64,000 bases of DNA, taken from JAICXG01 sp036494545. Lineage in GTDB: Bacteria > Verrucomicrobiota > Verrucomicrobiia > Chthoniobacterales > UBA10450. Both the position numbers and the translations under genes were made by a program. Of the stretch, positions 8,066 to 15,720 are shown in pieces. The DNA is taken from positions 201,414 through 265,413 of the forward strand of contig DASXOB010000003.1 of assembly GCA_036494545.1 (NCBI GenBank), in the 5' to 3' direction. The notes below the pieces were generated by a model. It made no database searches, had not been told where the DNA came from, and saw only the letters and a program-made list of their open reading frames with translations. Within the stretch, counting starts at the first letter, position 1; every line of letters starts with the position of its first letter.

Positions 8066-9805
8066 ATGAAAACCGAAAACGGAATCCCAATGAATAATGC
8101 CGCGGTCGCGGCGCTGCCCAGGCACCTGCTCCAATTCGCCGTCGATCAGCGTTACGACGATTACACGCCGGTCGATCACGCTGTCTGGCGGTTCATCATG
8201 CGCCAGAATATCTTTTTCCTGAAGGAGTACGCGCACAAGGTTTACTTCCAGGGCTTGCTCGATACCGGAATTTCCTTCGAACGCATCCCGCGCATCAGCG
8301 AGATGAACGACATCTTGGGCAAGATCGGCTGGGGGGCTGTCGCGGTGGACGGCTTTATTCCGCCGGCGGCTTTTATGGAATTTCAGGCCTACAAAGTCTT
8401 GGTCATCGCGTGTGACATGCGCCAGATCCACCACATCGAATACACGCCCGCGCCCGACATCGTACATGAGGCAGCCGGGCACGCACCCATTATAGTCGAT
8501 CGCGAATATTCAAATTATCTGCAACGGTTTGGCGAAGTCGGCGCCAAGGCCATGCAGTCGCGCAAGGACTTCGAGCTTTACGAAGCCATCCGGCATCTTT
8601 CGATCTTGAAGGAGCTGCCTAATGCCGACCCGCAAGAGATCGAACAGGCGACACGGGAGGTGGAATACAAACAGGCGAATCTTGGTCAACCGTCCGAGAT
8701 GGCACAGCTGTCGCGGCTGCATTGGTGGACGGTGGAATACGGCCTGATCGGTTCGTTAGAGAAGCCGAAAATTTACGGCGCCGGTTTGCTTTCTTCGATT
8801 GGCGAATCCGTCAGCTGTCTTGAGCCGGAGGTGAAGAAGATTCCCTATTCGATCGGGGCTACGGATCAGGCCTTCGATATCACCACGAAGCAACCGCAGT
8901 TGTTCGTCTGCCGCGATTTTCAGCACCTGAGCGATGTTCTGGAGGAATTCGCGAACAAGATGGCATATCGCGTTGGCGACCTCGAAGGAATCAGGAAAGC
9001 GATCGAGTGCAAGAACGTGTCAACCTGCCAATACTCAAGTGGATTGCAGGTTTCAGGCATGTTTACCGAGGTGTTGACTGATTTAAACAACCAACCCATT
9101 TACCTGAGAACGACCGGACCAAGTGCGTTGGCTTGTAAAAACACGGAATTGGCGGGCCATGGCCCCGACTATCACAAGGATGGCTTTGGTTCGCCGATCG
9201 GAGAATGGAAAGAAATTGAGCTCATGGAAGGGAAACCTGCGCGCCTGGAATTCGAAAGCGGCATCACAGTGGAAGGTAACGTGGAAAAGATTCTGCGTTC
9301 GGAAGACGAATTGCTTTTGATTTCCTTTTCAAGTTGCACAGCCAAACTCGCCGATCGCATTCTTTTCGATCCGGCATGGGGGACATATGACATGGCGGTA
9401 GGCGACAAGATTGTTTCTGTTTTCAACGGCGCAGCCGACAAGGATGCCTATAACCAGGTCGCACTCGTGCCGAAAGAGCGCACGATTAAACATCCTTCGG
9501 ATGCGAGCCGGAAAAAACTCGAGAATCTTTACCAGCAAGTGCGCGACATTCGCACCCGCAAAGCTGGCTACAAACGCCTGGGAGAAATCTGGGAAACGCA
9601 GCAAGCCGAACATCCAGACGATTGGCTTCTTTCGATGGAGATTTTCGAGATCCTCGACGAAACAGAGCAACAGCCGCAGCTGAACGCGAAGGTGCGAGAA
9701 TTCCTCGATAAGATGAAGACGCGGAATCGCGATCTTTCGACCCTGATTAGCTGGGGCTTCCGCCTCGTCCAATATCACAAGCAACAGGCCCCCGCGCACG
9801 CCTGA
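8066..9805 (+). CDS. Biopterin-dependent aromatic amino acid hydroxylase (phenylalanine 4-hydroxylase type, long form)
   Basis: 579 residues from the ATG at 8066, preceded by GAGGAAGAGG; the longer open frame from 7871 has no domain support. The iron-binding facial triad is visible: VHEAAGH (the two His of HExxxH, about residues 134-139) and the later Glu in WWTVEYGLIG (about 222). Further family motifs are HHIEYTPAPDIV and LYGAGLLSS-like text. It is much longer than the roughly 270-residue proteobacterial PhhA and matches the long bacterial form with an extra C-terminal domain of unknown role. It hydroxylates Phe or a related aromatic amino acid using a pterin. The 178-base divergent region upstream has a TCGTTAGGC copy at 8022. 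Confidence 0.88.
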   Translation: MKTENGIPMNNAAVAALPRHLLQFAVDQRYDDYTPVDHAVWRFIMRQNIFFLKEYAHKVYFQGLLDTGISFERIPRISEMNDILGKIGWGAVAVDGFIPPAAFMEFQAYKVLVIACDMRQIHHIEYTPAPDIVHEAAGHAPIIVDREYSNYLQRFGEVGAKAMQSRKDFELYEAIRHLSILKELPNADPQEIEQATREVEYKQANLGQPSEMAQLSRLHWWTVEYGLIGSLEKPKIYGAGLLSSIGESVSCLEPEVKKIPYSIGATDQAFDITTKQPQLFVCRDFQHLSDVLEEFANKMAYRVGDLEGIRKAIECKNVSTCQYSSGLQVSGMFTEVLTDLNNQPIYLRTTGPSALACKNTELAGHGPDYHKDGFGSPIGEWKEIELMEGKPARLEFESGITVEGNVEKILRSEDELLLISFSSCTAKLADRILFDPAWGTYDMAVGDKIVSVFNGAADKDAYNQVALVPKERTIKHPSDASRKKLENLYQQVRDIRTRKAGYKRLGEIWETQQAEHPDDWLLSMEIFEILDETEQQPQLNAKVREFLDKMKTRNRDLSTLISWGFRLVQYHKQQAPAHA

Positions 9806-9861
9806 AGGAATATCCAAACTTGGAACAGCGCGGAGAGGAAGGCTCCGTTGTCCTCTTGACC

Positions 9862-10017
9862 ATGAAATTCGCAATCTCTTTGGCGTTCTTATGCCTGATC
9901 CTGCTGCAAAGTGGTTGCGCCCTCGGGCCGACCATCGATCAGCAATCGCGGACTGACACGCAGTCGCAACAAACGCTCAAACGTAGCGACGCTTTCGCGC
10001 GAGACTTGCAACAGTAA
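9862..10017 (+). CDS. Small lipoprotein
   Basis: A 51-residue protein begins MKFAISLAFLCLILLQSGCA, a short lipoprotein signal with a lipobox ending in Cys (about residue 19). The mature part of some 32 residues is polar and Gln/Ser/Arg-rich. I chose the internal ATG at 9862 because the lipoprotein signal starts there. It lies 56 bases after the hydroxylase gene on the same strand. No family is recognised; size and layout recall entericidin-like lipoproteins, but there is no sequence support for that. Confidence 0.7.
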   Translation: MKFAISLAFLCLILLQSGCALGPTIDQQSRTDTQSQQTLKRSDAFARDLQQ

Positions 10018-10084
10018 TCGATTCGAGTCACAGGCCGCCAGCTGTGAAATTTGAATTTCCTCCCCGCTCGCACCATAGAAACTA

Positions 10085-10327
10085 ATGACAAACTATTTGA
10101 TCGCGCGCCGATTGATCAACATGGGCGCACTTTTTCTCATCGGCGATGGGATCATGGGACTGCTCAAGCCGCGCTGGCATTCTCTCCTTTGGCATTTTGG
10201 CCCTGAGCTCGCACGGGCTGTGACTGAAGAATTGGCGGAGCACCCGAAAACAGCGCGCGCTATTTATCTGGCGGAGGCTGCGCTCGGCGTGGCCATCGCT
10301 TCGTATCAAACGTCCGATGTCGAGTAG
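10085..10327 (+). CDS. Small hypothetical protein, membrane-associated
   Basis: An 80-residue protein with a start at 10085. It has an N-terminal hydrophobic stretch (INMGALFLIGDGIMGLL) and a second amphipathic or hydrophobic stretch near the C-terminus (AIYLAEAALGVAIASY). Composition and codon use look coding. No domain is recognised. It stands alone between a small lipoprotein gene and a convergent secreted protein gene. Confidence 0.55.
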   Translation: MTNYLIARRLINMGALFLIGDGIMGLLKPRWHSLLWHFGPELARAVTEELAEHPKTARAIYLAEAALGVAIASYQTSDVE

Positions 10328-10393
10328 TTATTCTCACCGGACGATTCCGCGCGCGCAGTTCGCGTTCAGTGTGCCTGATTCCCGCCGACCAAT

Positions 10394-10780
10394 TTACCTC
10401 AGACCACTGTCACAGTCCCAATGGACCGTGGCCAATTTTCCCGCACTCACGTCCGCTTCAAAAGGTCCGTAAGAGCCAATCGCGGTCGCCTTTTGCTGGC
10501 GAGAGATTGTGTAATGGCCGGGCGGAAGCATCACCTTAAATTGTCCGTTGGCGTCGGTTTGAAAGGACGCAACGACTTGCCCGTCGTGCTTCACCTCAAA
10601 CGCCGTATCGGCCAGGGGCTGCGAAGTGGCCGCGCCTTGTCTAACGGGTCCTCCTCGAACGGGGCTGATCGTAATGGTTCCTTCGATGCCGCTCGTAGCG
10701 GCCTTCGCGGCTGGCTGCGTCTGGGCAAAACCGAGCAGCGGGAAAAAGGTAAACACGAGTCCAAGGAAAAATCGATTCAT
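10394..10780 (-). CDS. Secreted protein with carboxypeptidase-regulatory-like fold
   Basis: 128 residues. A clear signal peptide (MNRFFLGLVFTFFPLLGFAQ) is followed by a single small beta-sandwich-like domain. It has the pattern GIEGTITISPV...TAFEVKHDGQVVASFQTDANGQFKVMLPPGHYTI, typical of carboxypeptidase regulatory-like (CarboxypepD_reg/SpaA-like) domains that decorate surface proteins. Such domains are structural, so no enzymatic role is implied. It is monocistronic and convergent with the 80-residue gene to its left. Confidence 0.72.
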   Translation of the reverse strand: MNRFFLGLVFTFFPLLGFAQTQPAAKAATSGIEGTITISPVRGGPVRQGAATSQPLADTAFEVKHDGQVVASFQTDANGQFKVMLPPGHYTISRQQKATAIGSYGPFEADVSAGKLATVHWDCDSGLR

Positions 10781-11655
10781 AAAGACCTTGATGGCACCGA
10801 GCCTAACCTCATCGAGACGGCAACGACCTCCTGCTTTAACTTTCGCACACGCTCCCGAAAGTGCGAACCCTTGAGCCTCGTACGGAACTTATCTCTAACC
10901 GAACGGCTATTCTCAAATGCTCTTCTTCAGTTCCCCTACTTGTGCAGCCGACAAAATAAGCCGCTTCGTACGCGCCATTGCACCTGCGCCTGGTTCGAAT
11001 TCTTCGATCCAGCCGTGAGACGATAATTGCGTACGGGTACAACCGCGTCGCAACTTTGGACACCCGTGGAAATTCTATCGTGGCGAAAGCACCCGGGATT
11101 ACTCGCGGATGCCTTGCTTCAACTCCCACACGCGTAAAGCTGCCAGCATCAGCGTTCTCGTTCGCGCGAGGGTGTTTACGCCTGGTCGGGTTTTTTTCCT
11201 GTTTGCTGCCGCTCCTGTTCGAGTTTGACGTCCGCGAGAGCAGTCGGGCCTGCTTTGCATCTTCGCGGGTCGATCCCATTCAACGTTGCCTTGTGTCATT
11301 GTCCGAAACTCCATGTTCCGATTCATTGTGGATGAAAACCGTAAGCAGCTAGCAAGCCAGCCAACGCAACAGCGCTGCCATTTGGTTACTCGATCATCTC
11401 GTGACGCGACTAAAACCTTGGAATCAAGTCAGCTGACGGGCTCAAAATCCCGGTTGGACTCAGTTGTCGTTCGCGCGCAAAGAGGAGAGTTGTTGGACTA
11501 AATTTGAGGCCACGCGAAACAGATTCGCGCCATCAAGACCTCTTCCCGAAAGAAAGAAGAAATATTCTTAGTTTCGCAGCAGGCATGGCAAATGCTCAAA
11601 ATTATGGTTAATATAAACAAGCCGCCGGCACCAAACCTGTAAAAAGACATTTCGA
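10781..11655. other. 875-base region without a recognisable gene
   Basis: Several open frames up to 147 codons cross this stretch on both strands. None shows a domain, a signal peptide or a plausible ribosome site, and their translations are rich in Arg, Cys and Ser as expected for shadow frames. It may carry regulatory sequence for the 103-residue gene at 11656, or a decayed gene. An AT-rich patch lies at about 11560-11640 just ahead of that gene. Confidence 0.5.
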
Positions 11656-11967
11656 ATGACTACCATTTTCTCGCTTTCAGATACTCCCAGCGTCTCCGAC
11701 TCTTCCGCCATTGGCGCAATTCTGTTGGAACCGCTTTTTCTCATCGCAGCCTGCCTTTTTTGGCTGATCGTGCTCCCACTCGGCGGCCTTTTCTGCGCAG
11801 CGGTGTCTCTCTACGATCGGCTCGCCGGCGAACACCCTCGCCCGATCCATACAGCAGCGGTGCTTCGCCACTCGTCAAGCAATCCATTTGGGTTCAGGCA
11901 ATCGAGTTTGCGCTTCCGCGAAGGTAAAGATTCTTCCGCACGCATCAGCGGCGGCGCGCAGGCATAA
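11656..11967 (+). CDS. Small hypothetical membrane protein
   Basis: 103 residues with one strong hydrophobic segment near residues 22-55 (FLIAACLFWLIVLPLGGLFC and on), followed by a Ser/Arg-rich hydrophilic tail. An AT-rich upstream region would suit a promoter. No family recognised. The tail composition is close to that of non-coding frames here, so the C-terminal extent is less certain than the membrane segment. Confidence 0.45.
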   Translation: MTTIFSLSDTPSVSDSSAIGAILLEPLFLIAACLFWLIVLPLGGLFCAAVSLYDRLAGEHPRPIHTAAVLRHSSSNPFGFRQSSLRFREGKDSSARISGGAQA

Positions 11968-12153
11968 GGCACGGGAGATCGCCTCCCCGAAATCAAACTA
12001 GCGGAAGACGCGCAAGTTTTCCGAAGGCAACGCGCGAAGAATTTCTCGTGGAAAATCTACGATTATGCTCGACCGATCAGCCTGCCCGCGGCAAACTTCT
12101 CGTATCGTCGCGGCGGCGACATAAAGAGTAACTCCTAAACCCAGGAAGATCGA

Positions 12154-12345
12154 TTGAACGACCAAGAATCAGAGGCGAGGATCACGAAAGAAGACCCGAA
12201 GCTTACGGAAAAGAAAGAGCGCAAGTTCGAGCTCCGAGACCTGAAGCCCACCAAGGAAGTTAAAGGCGGCGCGGCCAAACCGAAAACGGGCGAAAAGCGC
12301 AGCCCGAATCCAACGGTCGAAGTCGATTTCATGGGTTGGGATTAA
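12154..12345 (+). CDS. Short highly charged peptide with Gly-Gly motif, TTG start
   Basis: A 63-residue peptide starts at a TTG preceded at good spacing by AGGAAG. It is almost entirely Lys/Glu/Asp/Arg in its first half. In the middle it has LRDLKPTKEVKGGAAKP, where a charged helix ends in Gly-Gly, as in leader peptides cut by C39-type peptidases. It ends in VEVDFMGWD. It may be a small ribosomally made peptide precursor or an unrelated basic protein. No maturation enzyme lies beside it; a C39-like peptidase exists at 31.2 kb but is not linked. TCGTTAGGC follows the stop by 19 bases. Confidence 0.5.
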   Translation: MNDQESEARITKEDPKLTEKKERKFELRDLKPTKEVKGGAAKPKTGEKRSPNPTVEVDFMGWD

Positions 12346-12421
12346 TCTTCTTCCAGAATTGGGTCGTTAGGCAGATCAGATAGTGCGCTGGTGTTTCCCA
12401 TGCCACGGTCGATGATGTTGA

Positions 12422-13555
12422 ATGCGCTATGATGTTGCCGTCATTGGATTGGGCTGCATGGGCAGCGCCATCTTGGCTGAGTGCGCTTGCCGCGGCTCGA
12501 GAGTAATCGGCCTCGAGCAATTCCAGCGCGGCCACACGGCCGGATCTTCGAACGGGAAGAGCCGGATGATCCGCAAAGCATATTTCGAAGATCCCGCCTA
12601 TGTGCCGTTACTCCTCCGCGCTTATGATCTTTGGCGAAAACTCGAAGAGGTGACCGGTGAAGACCTGTTGCGCATCACAGGCTTGTTGATGGTTGGCAGC
12701 GAAGACGCAGATATCATCGTCGGCGCTGAGTGTGCCGCACAACAACACGATCTTCCTCTCGAAGTGCTCGGAGCGCGCGAAATTCGCCATCGTTATCCTA
12801 TCCTACGCATCGAGGACAACGAAATGGCAGTCTTCGAAACCGACGGCGGAGTCATCGATCCCGAGCGCGCCGTCGAAGCACATCTGCGAGTCGCGGCTGC
12901 CGCCAGCGCAGTCCTCCATTTCGGCGCTGCGATGGCATCATGGGAGCCGCGCGGCGATGGTTTCATGGTGCAGCTCGCAAATGGCACGACCATCGAGAGC
13001 CGCGCGTTGATTCTTTCGTTAGGCCCATGGCTTCAGAAGGAGTTGGAAAAACTCGGCCTGATACTCCGGGTGCAGCGCAACGTGCAGGCTTGGTTTACCC
13101 CGGCGACTGGCGAATACGTCGCCGGTCGCTTCCCGGCATTTCTTCTTGATCGAAAGATTCTGCCCGCACCGCTCTACGGCTTTCCCGATTTCGGTGACGG
13201 CGTAAAGGCAGCCTTCCACTCTCTTGGAGCCTGCACCGACATGGTCCAGTTCGATCGCGAAATAAGCCAAAGTCGCGACATCGAACCCATCGTTAGGGCG
13301 ACTGAAAACTGGATGCCTGGAGCCGCCGCCACGTTTCGCGCCGCCAAGGCCTGCCCCTATAGCCTGACTCCCGATGGGCACTTTGTCATCGATCACCATC
13401 CGGACCATTCCGGCCTCATCCTCTGTGGCGGTTTTTCTGGTCATGGCTTCAAGTTTGCCCCGGTTGTGGGTGAGATTTGCGCGGATCTTGCATTCGAAGC
13501 AACGCCACGCCACGAGGTTGGATTCCTCTCCTTGCGACGCTTTGGCCACAGTTGA
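12422..13555 (+). CDS. FAD-dependent amine oxidase of the monomeric sarcosine / N-methyltryptophan oxidase family
   Basis: 377 residues. The N-terminal dinucleotide fold reads MRYDVAVIGLGCMGSAILAE. The family substrate-side motif follows (GHTAGSSNGKSRMIRKAYFEDPAYVPLLLRAYDLW, given here in pieces across residues 38-72). Near residue 309 is KACPYSLTPDGHFVIDHHP, where the Cys corresponds to the residue that holds FAD covalently in sarcosine oxidase. The C-terminal GGFSGHGFKFAPVVGE is also diagnostic. It oxidises an N-methyl or secondary amine to imine, giving hydrogen peroxide. Substrate not determined. In-gene motif copies lie at 13016 and 13290. Confidence 0.88.
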   Translation: MRYDVAVIGLGCMGSAILAECACRGSRVIGLEQFQRGHTAGSSNGKSRMIRKAYFEDPAYVPLLLRAYDLWRKLEEVTGEDLLRITGLLMVGSEDADIIVGAECAAQQHDLPLEVLGAREIRHRYPILRIEDNEMAVFETDGGVIDPERAVEAHLRVAAAASAVLHFGAAMASWEPRGDGFMVQLANGTTIESRALILSLGPWLQKELEKLGLILRVQRNVQAWFTPATGEYVAGRFPAFLLDRKILPAPLYGFPDFGDGVKAAFHSLGACTDMVQFDREISQSRDIEPIVRATENWMPGAAATFRAAKACPYSLTPDGHFVIDHHPDHSGLILCGGFSGHGFKFAPVVGEICADLAFEATPRHEVGFLSLRRFGHS

Positions 13556-13597
13556 ATTCGCTGGCGCGTTCGACTCTGTTAAATCGAGACCATCGAA

Positions 13598-14533
13598 ATG
13601 AGAGCGCAATTCGCTGCCGAGCAATCCGACACTGGAGAATTTCGCCGCCAGGAAGACCAGTTCCGTGATTGGATCTCGACCGACGGCTCGACGGCCTATC
13701 CTGCGGAAGCCGGTCGCTATCACCTTTATGTCTCGCTCGCCTGTCCCTGGGCCAGCCGTACCGTAATCGTCAGGCATCTGCAAGGTTTGGAAAACGCCGT
13801 TGGCCTGACCGTGGTCGATCCGGTGCGTGACGAGCGCGGCTGGGCCTTTCGCGACGGGCCGGGTTATAGCCGCGATCCAGTCAATGGTTTCGATTTTCTT
13901 GCCCAAGCCTATCGCGCCACCGATCCAGGCTTTGAAGGTCGCGCCACGGTGCCAGTCCTTTGGGATAAGAAAACGCACCGGATCGTCAATAACTCGGAGG
14001 ACGATATCTGCCGGATGTTGGTCCGCGCCTTCCGCGCGTTTGCGACTCGCGATGCGCAGCTCTTTCCGAGCGAGATCGCGCGCGAGCAAGCCGATCTCTC
14101 GCAATTCATCCACGATAAGGTGAACAACGGCGTTTATCGTGCCGGCTTTGCGACTCGTCAGTCCGTCTACGAGCGCGCGGCTCGTGCGCTATTTGAAGCG
14201 CTCGATCAATTGGAAGCTCGCCTAACGAAAAGACGCTACCTCTTCGGCGACCATATTGTCGAAGCGGATTGGCGCCTTTTTTGCACGCTTATTCGCTTCG
14301 ACGTTGTCTATTACATCCACTTTAAGTGCAGCCTTCGCCGGATTCTCGATTACCCAAACTTACAGGGTTATCTCATGGATACCTATCAACAGCCTGGGAT
14401 CTCCGAGACGGTGAACTTTGAACATATCAAGCGTCACTACTACATGACTCACGATGCAATTAACCCAATGCGCCTCGTCCCGATCGGTCCGATTCTGGAC
14501 CTTACCAAACCGCATGGGCGGGAAAATCTGTAA
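13598..14533 (+). CDS. Glutathionyl-hydroquinone reductase (Omega-type glutathione S-transferase, YqjG/ECM4 family)
   Basis: 311 residues with the hallmark active-site text RYHLYVSLACPWASRTVIVR, whose Cys is the catalytic nucleophile, preceded by the FRDWISTDGS loop. The thioredoxin-like half also has VPVLWDKKTHRIVNNSEDDI, and the helical half AGFATRQSVYERAARALFEA and DWRLFCTLIRFD. These enzymes reduce glutathionyl-hydroquinones and help recycle chlorinated or benzoquinone adducts. It lies 42 bases after the amine oxidase on the same strand, possibly co-transcribed. GCCTAACGA occurs at 14220 inside the gene. Confidence 0.92.
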   Translation: MRAQFAAEQSDTGEFRRQEDQFRDWISTDGSTAYPAEAGRYHLYVSLACPWASRTVIVRHLQGLENAVGLTVVDPVRDERGWAFRDGPGYSRDPVNGFDFLAQAYRATDPGFEGRATVPVLWDKKTHRIVNNSEDDICRMLVRAFRAFATRDAQLFPSEIAREQADLSQFIHDKVNNGVYRAGFATRQSVYERAARALFEALDQLEARLTKRRYLFGDHIVEADWRLFCTLIRFDVVYYIHFKCSLRRILDYPNLQGYLMDTYQQPGISETVNFEHIKRHYYMTHDAINPMRLVPIGPILDLTKPHGRENL

Positions 14534-14616
14534 TCGCGCGGAGCCTTCGGCACGATAGCCCCCTAACGGCGCGGGGGAATGTATCGGCAGACTAACGAGT
14601 AAAGACTACACGGGAG

Positions 14617-15288
14617 CTAATCGCTCAACTCAACATTCCAGTAGGCCAGGTCGACAAAATGCCGCCAGCTTTCATGTTGCTGGCTGCTGAACGTAACATG
14701 CAAGAACGGGCGCCATTTTGGCCGCCTCGGTTTACGGATGAGGTGCATCTGCGCCTGATGCGGTAGCCGATTGGCCTTGCGCGTATTGCAGGGGATGCAG
14801 GAACAGACCACGTTTTCCCAAGTCGTGAGTCCACCTTTGTCGCGGGGCAGGACGTGATCGAGATTCAGCTCCTGCCGCTCGAACACTTTGCCACAATACT
14901 GGCAGGTGTTGTTATCGCGCTCGAAAACATTATGCCGGGTAAACTTTACTTCCTTCTTCGGCAGACGGTCGAAGAGGAGCAATACGATCACGCGCGGGAC
15001 ACGAATCTTCCATGAAATCGTCGTCACCATTTCGTGTTCGGCTTCCGGGGCGCTGATGGAAAAATCACGCCAGCTGTCGAAATCGTGGGTGGCGAAGTTC
15101 CCCTCCTCGGCCCAGACCACCTGAGCATGGCCCTGGTAGAGGAGAGAAAAGGCGCGACGAGCCGAACAGATATTAACCGCCTGCCACAGGCGGTTGAGCA
15201 CCAGGACCTGACTGTTAAGTAGTGTGTGCAGAAATGTTCGCCGCCTAACGAGCGTTTCACGCCCGCGGAATTGGCGCGATATTATCAC
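14617..15288 (-). CDS. HNH endonuclease
   Basis: 223 residues as drawn from the ATG at 15288; the conserved part starts about 28 residues later at VLVLNRLWQAVNICSARRAF, so a downstream non-ATG start is possible. The HNH nuclease core is at about 128-172: NTCQYCGKVF, LNLDHVLPRDKGGLTTWENV, VCSCIPCNTRKANRL. The metal-binding Cys pairs and catalytic His are all present. This is a widespread free-standing family in bacteria with no assigned role. No restriction or toxin partner lies beside it. A GCCTAACGA copy sits at 15243. Confidence 0.88.
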   Translation of the reverse strand: MIISRQFRGRETLVRRRTFLHTLLNSQVLVLNRLWQAVNICSARRAFSLLYQGHAQVVWAEEGNFATHDFDSWRDFSISAPEAEHEMVTTISWKIRVPRVIVLLLFDRLPKKEVKFTRHNVFERDNNTCQYCGKVFERQELNLDHVLPRDKGGLTTWENVVCSCIPCNTRKANRLPHQAQMHLIRKPRRPKWRPFLHVTFSSQQHESWRHFVDLAYWNVELSD

Positions 15289-15720
15289 CCGGATTTTTTG
15301 TTGTCAACGGACCGGCAAATGACAATTGCCGCGGACTAGCGGACTTGTCGGACAAAGCTTGCCTTGATTCCTGCTGAATCCGGAGCCATCTCCGGGAAAG
15401 GCGCTCATCCCAAATACGCCTTCGGCCCTGCCGCGCGACTTATGGTCTGAATGTGGCAGCGTCGCCAGTGCTATTTCCCACGATACTTACCTTTGCCACC
15501 TCTCTCGCTCTTAGGTTTAGGCCTGGGCATAATCAAACGAACTTGAAGAAAGACAACTCTGCGAACCAAGGGCTAGGAATTTTTCCTCTAAGACATCATT
15601 CTCTAAGATTGGCAAGAATTTGCTCGCGCTGATCAAGCTTTTTTGAAGCCTTGAAGCGCGTTTTGACTTCAACCGGTTGAAATTCGACAACGCTCCCGAT
15701 GCATGCTCAAATATTTGGCC
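15289..15720. other. Intergenic region upstream of the tricorn protease gene
   Basis: No gene supported in 432 bases. It is AT-richer from about 15520 to 15700, with runs such as GGAATTTTTCCTC and AAGCTTTTTTGAAGC. It probably holds promoters for the divergent HNH and tricorn genes. No specific -35/-10 pair is called. Confidence 0.4.

Noticed and set aside
10836..11352. Overlapping open frames of 124-147 codons on both strands
   Set aside because: Arg/Ser/Cys-rich translations without motifs; neither strand has a convincing start. Treated as non-coding.
14560..14600. CCCTAACGG and ACTAACGAG near the GST gene as attC boxes
   Set aside because: The two boxes point the same way and have no complementary arms; better seen as partial copies of the dispersed word.
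14617..15288. HNH endonuclease as part of a restriction or homing system
   Set aside because: No methyltransferase, intein or intron context; this HNH subgroup is a common stand-alone chromosomal gene.
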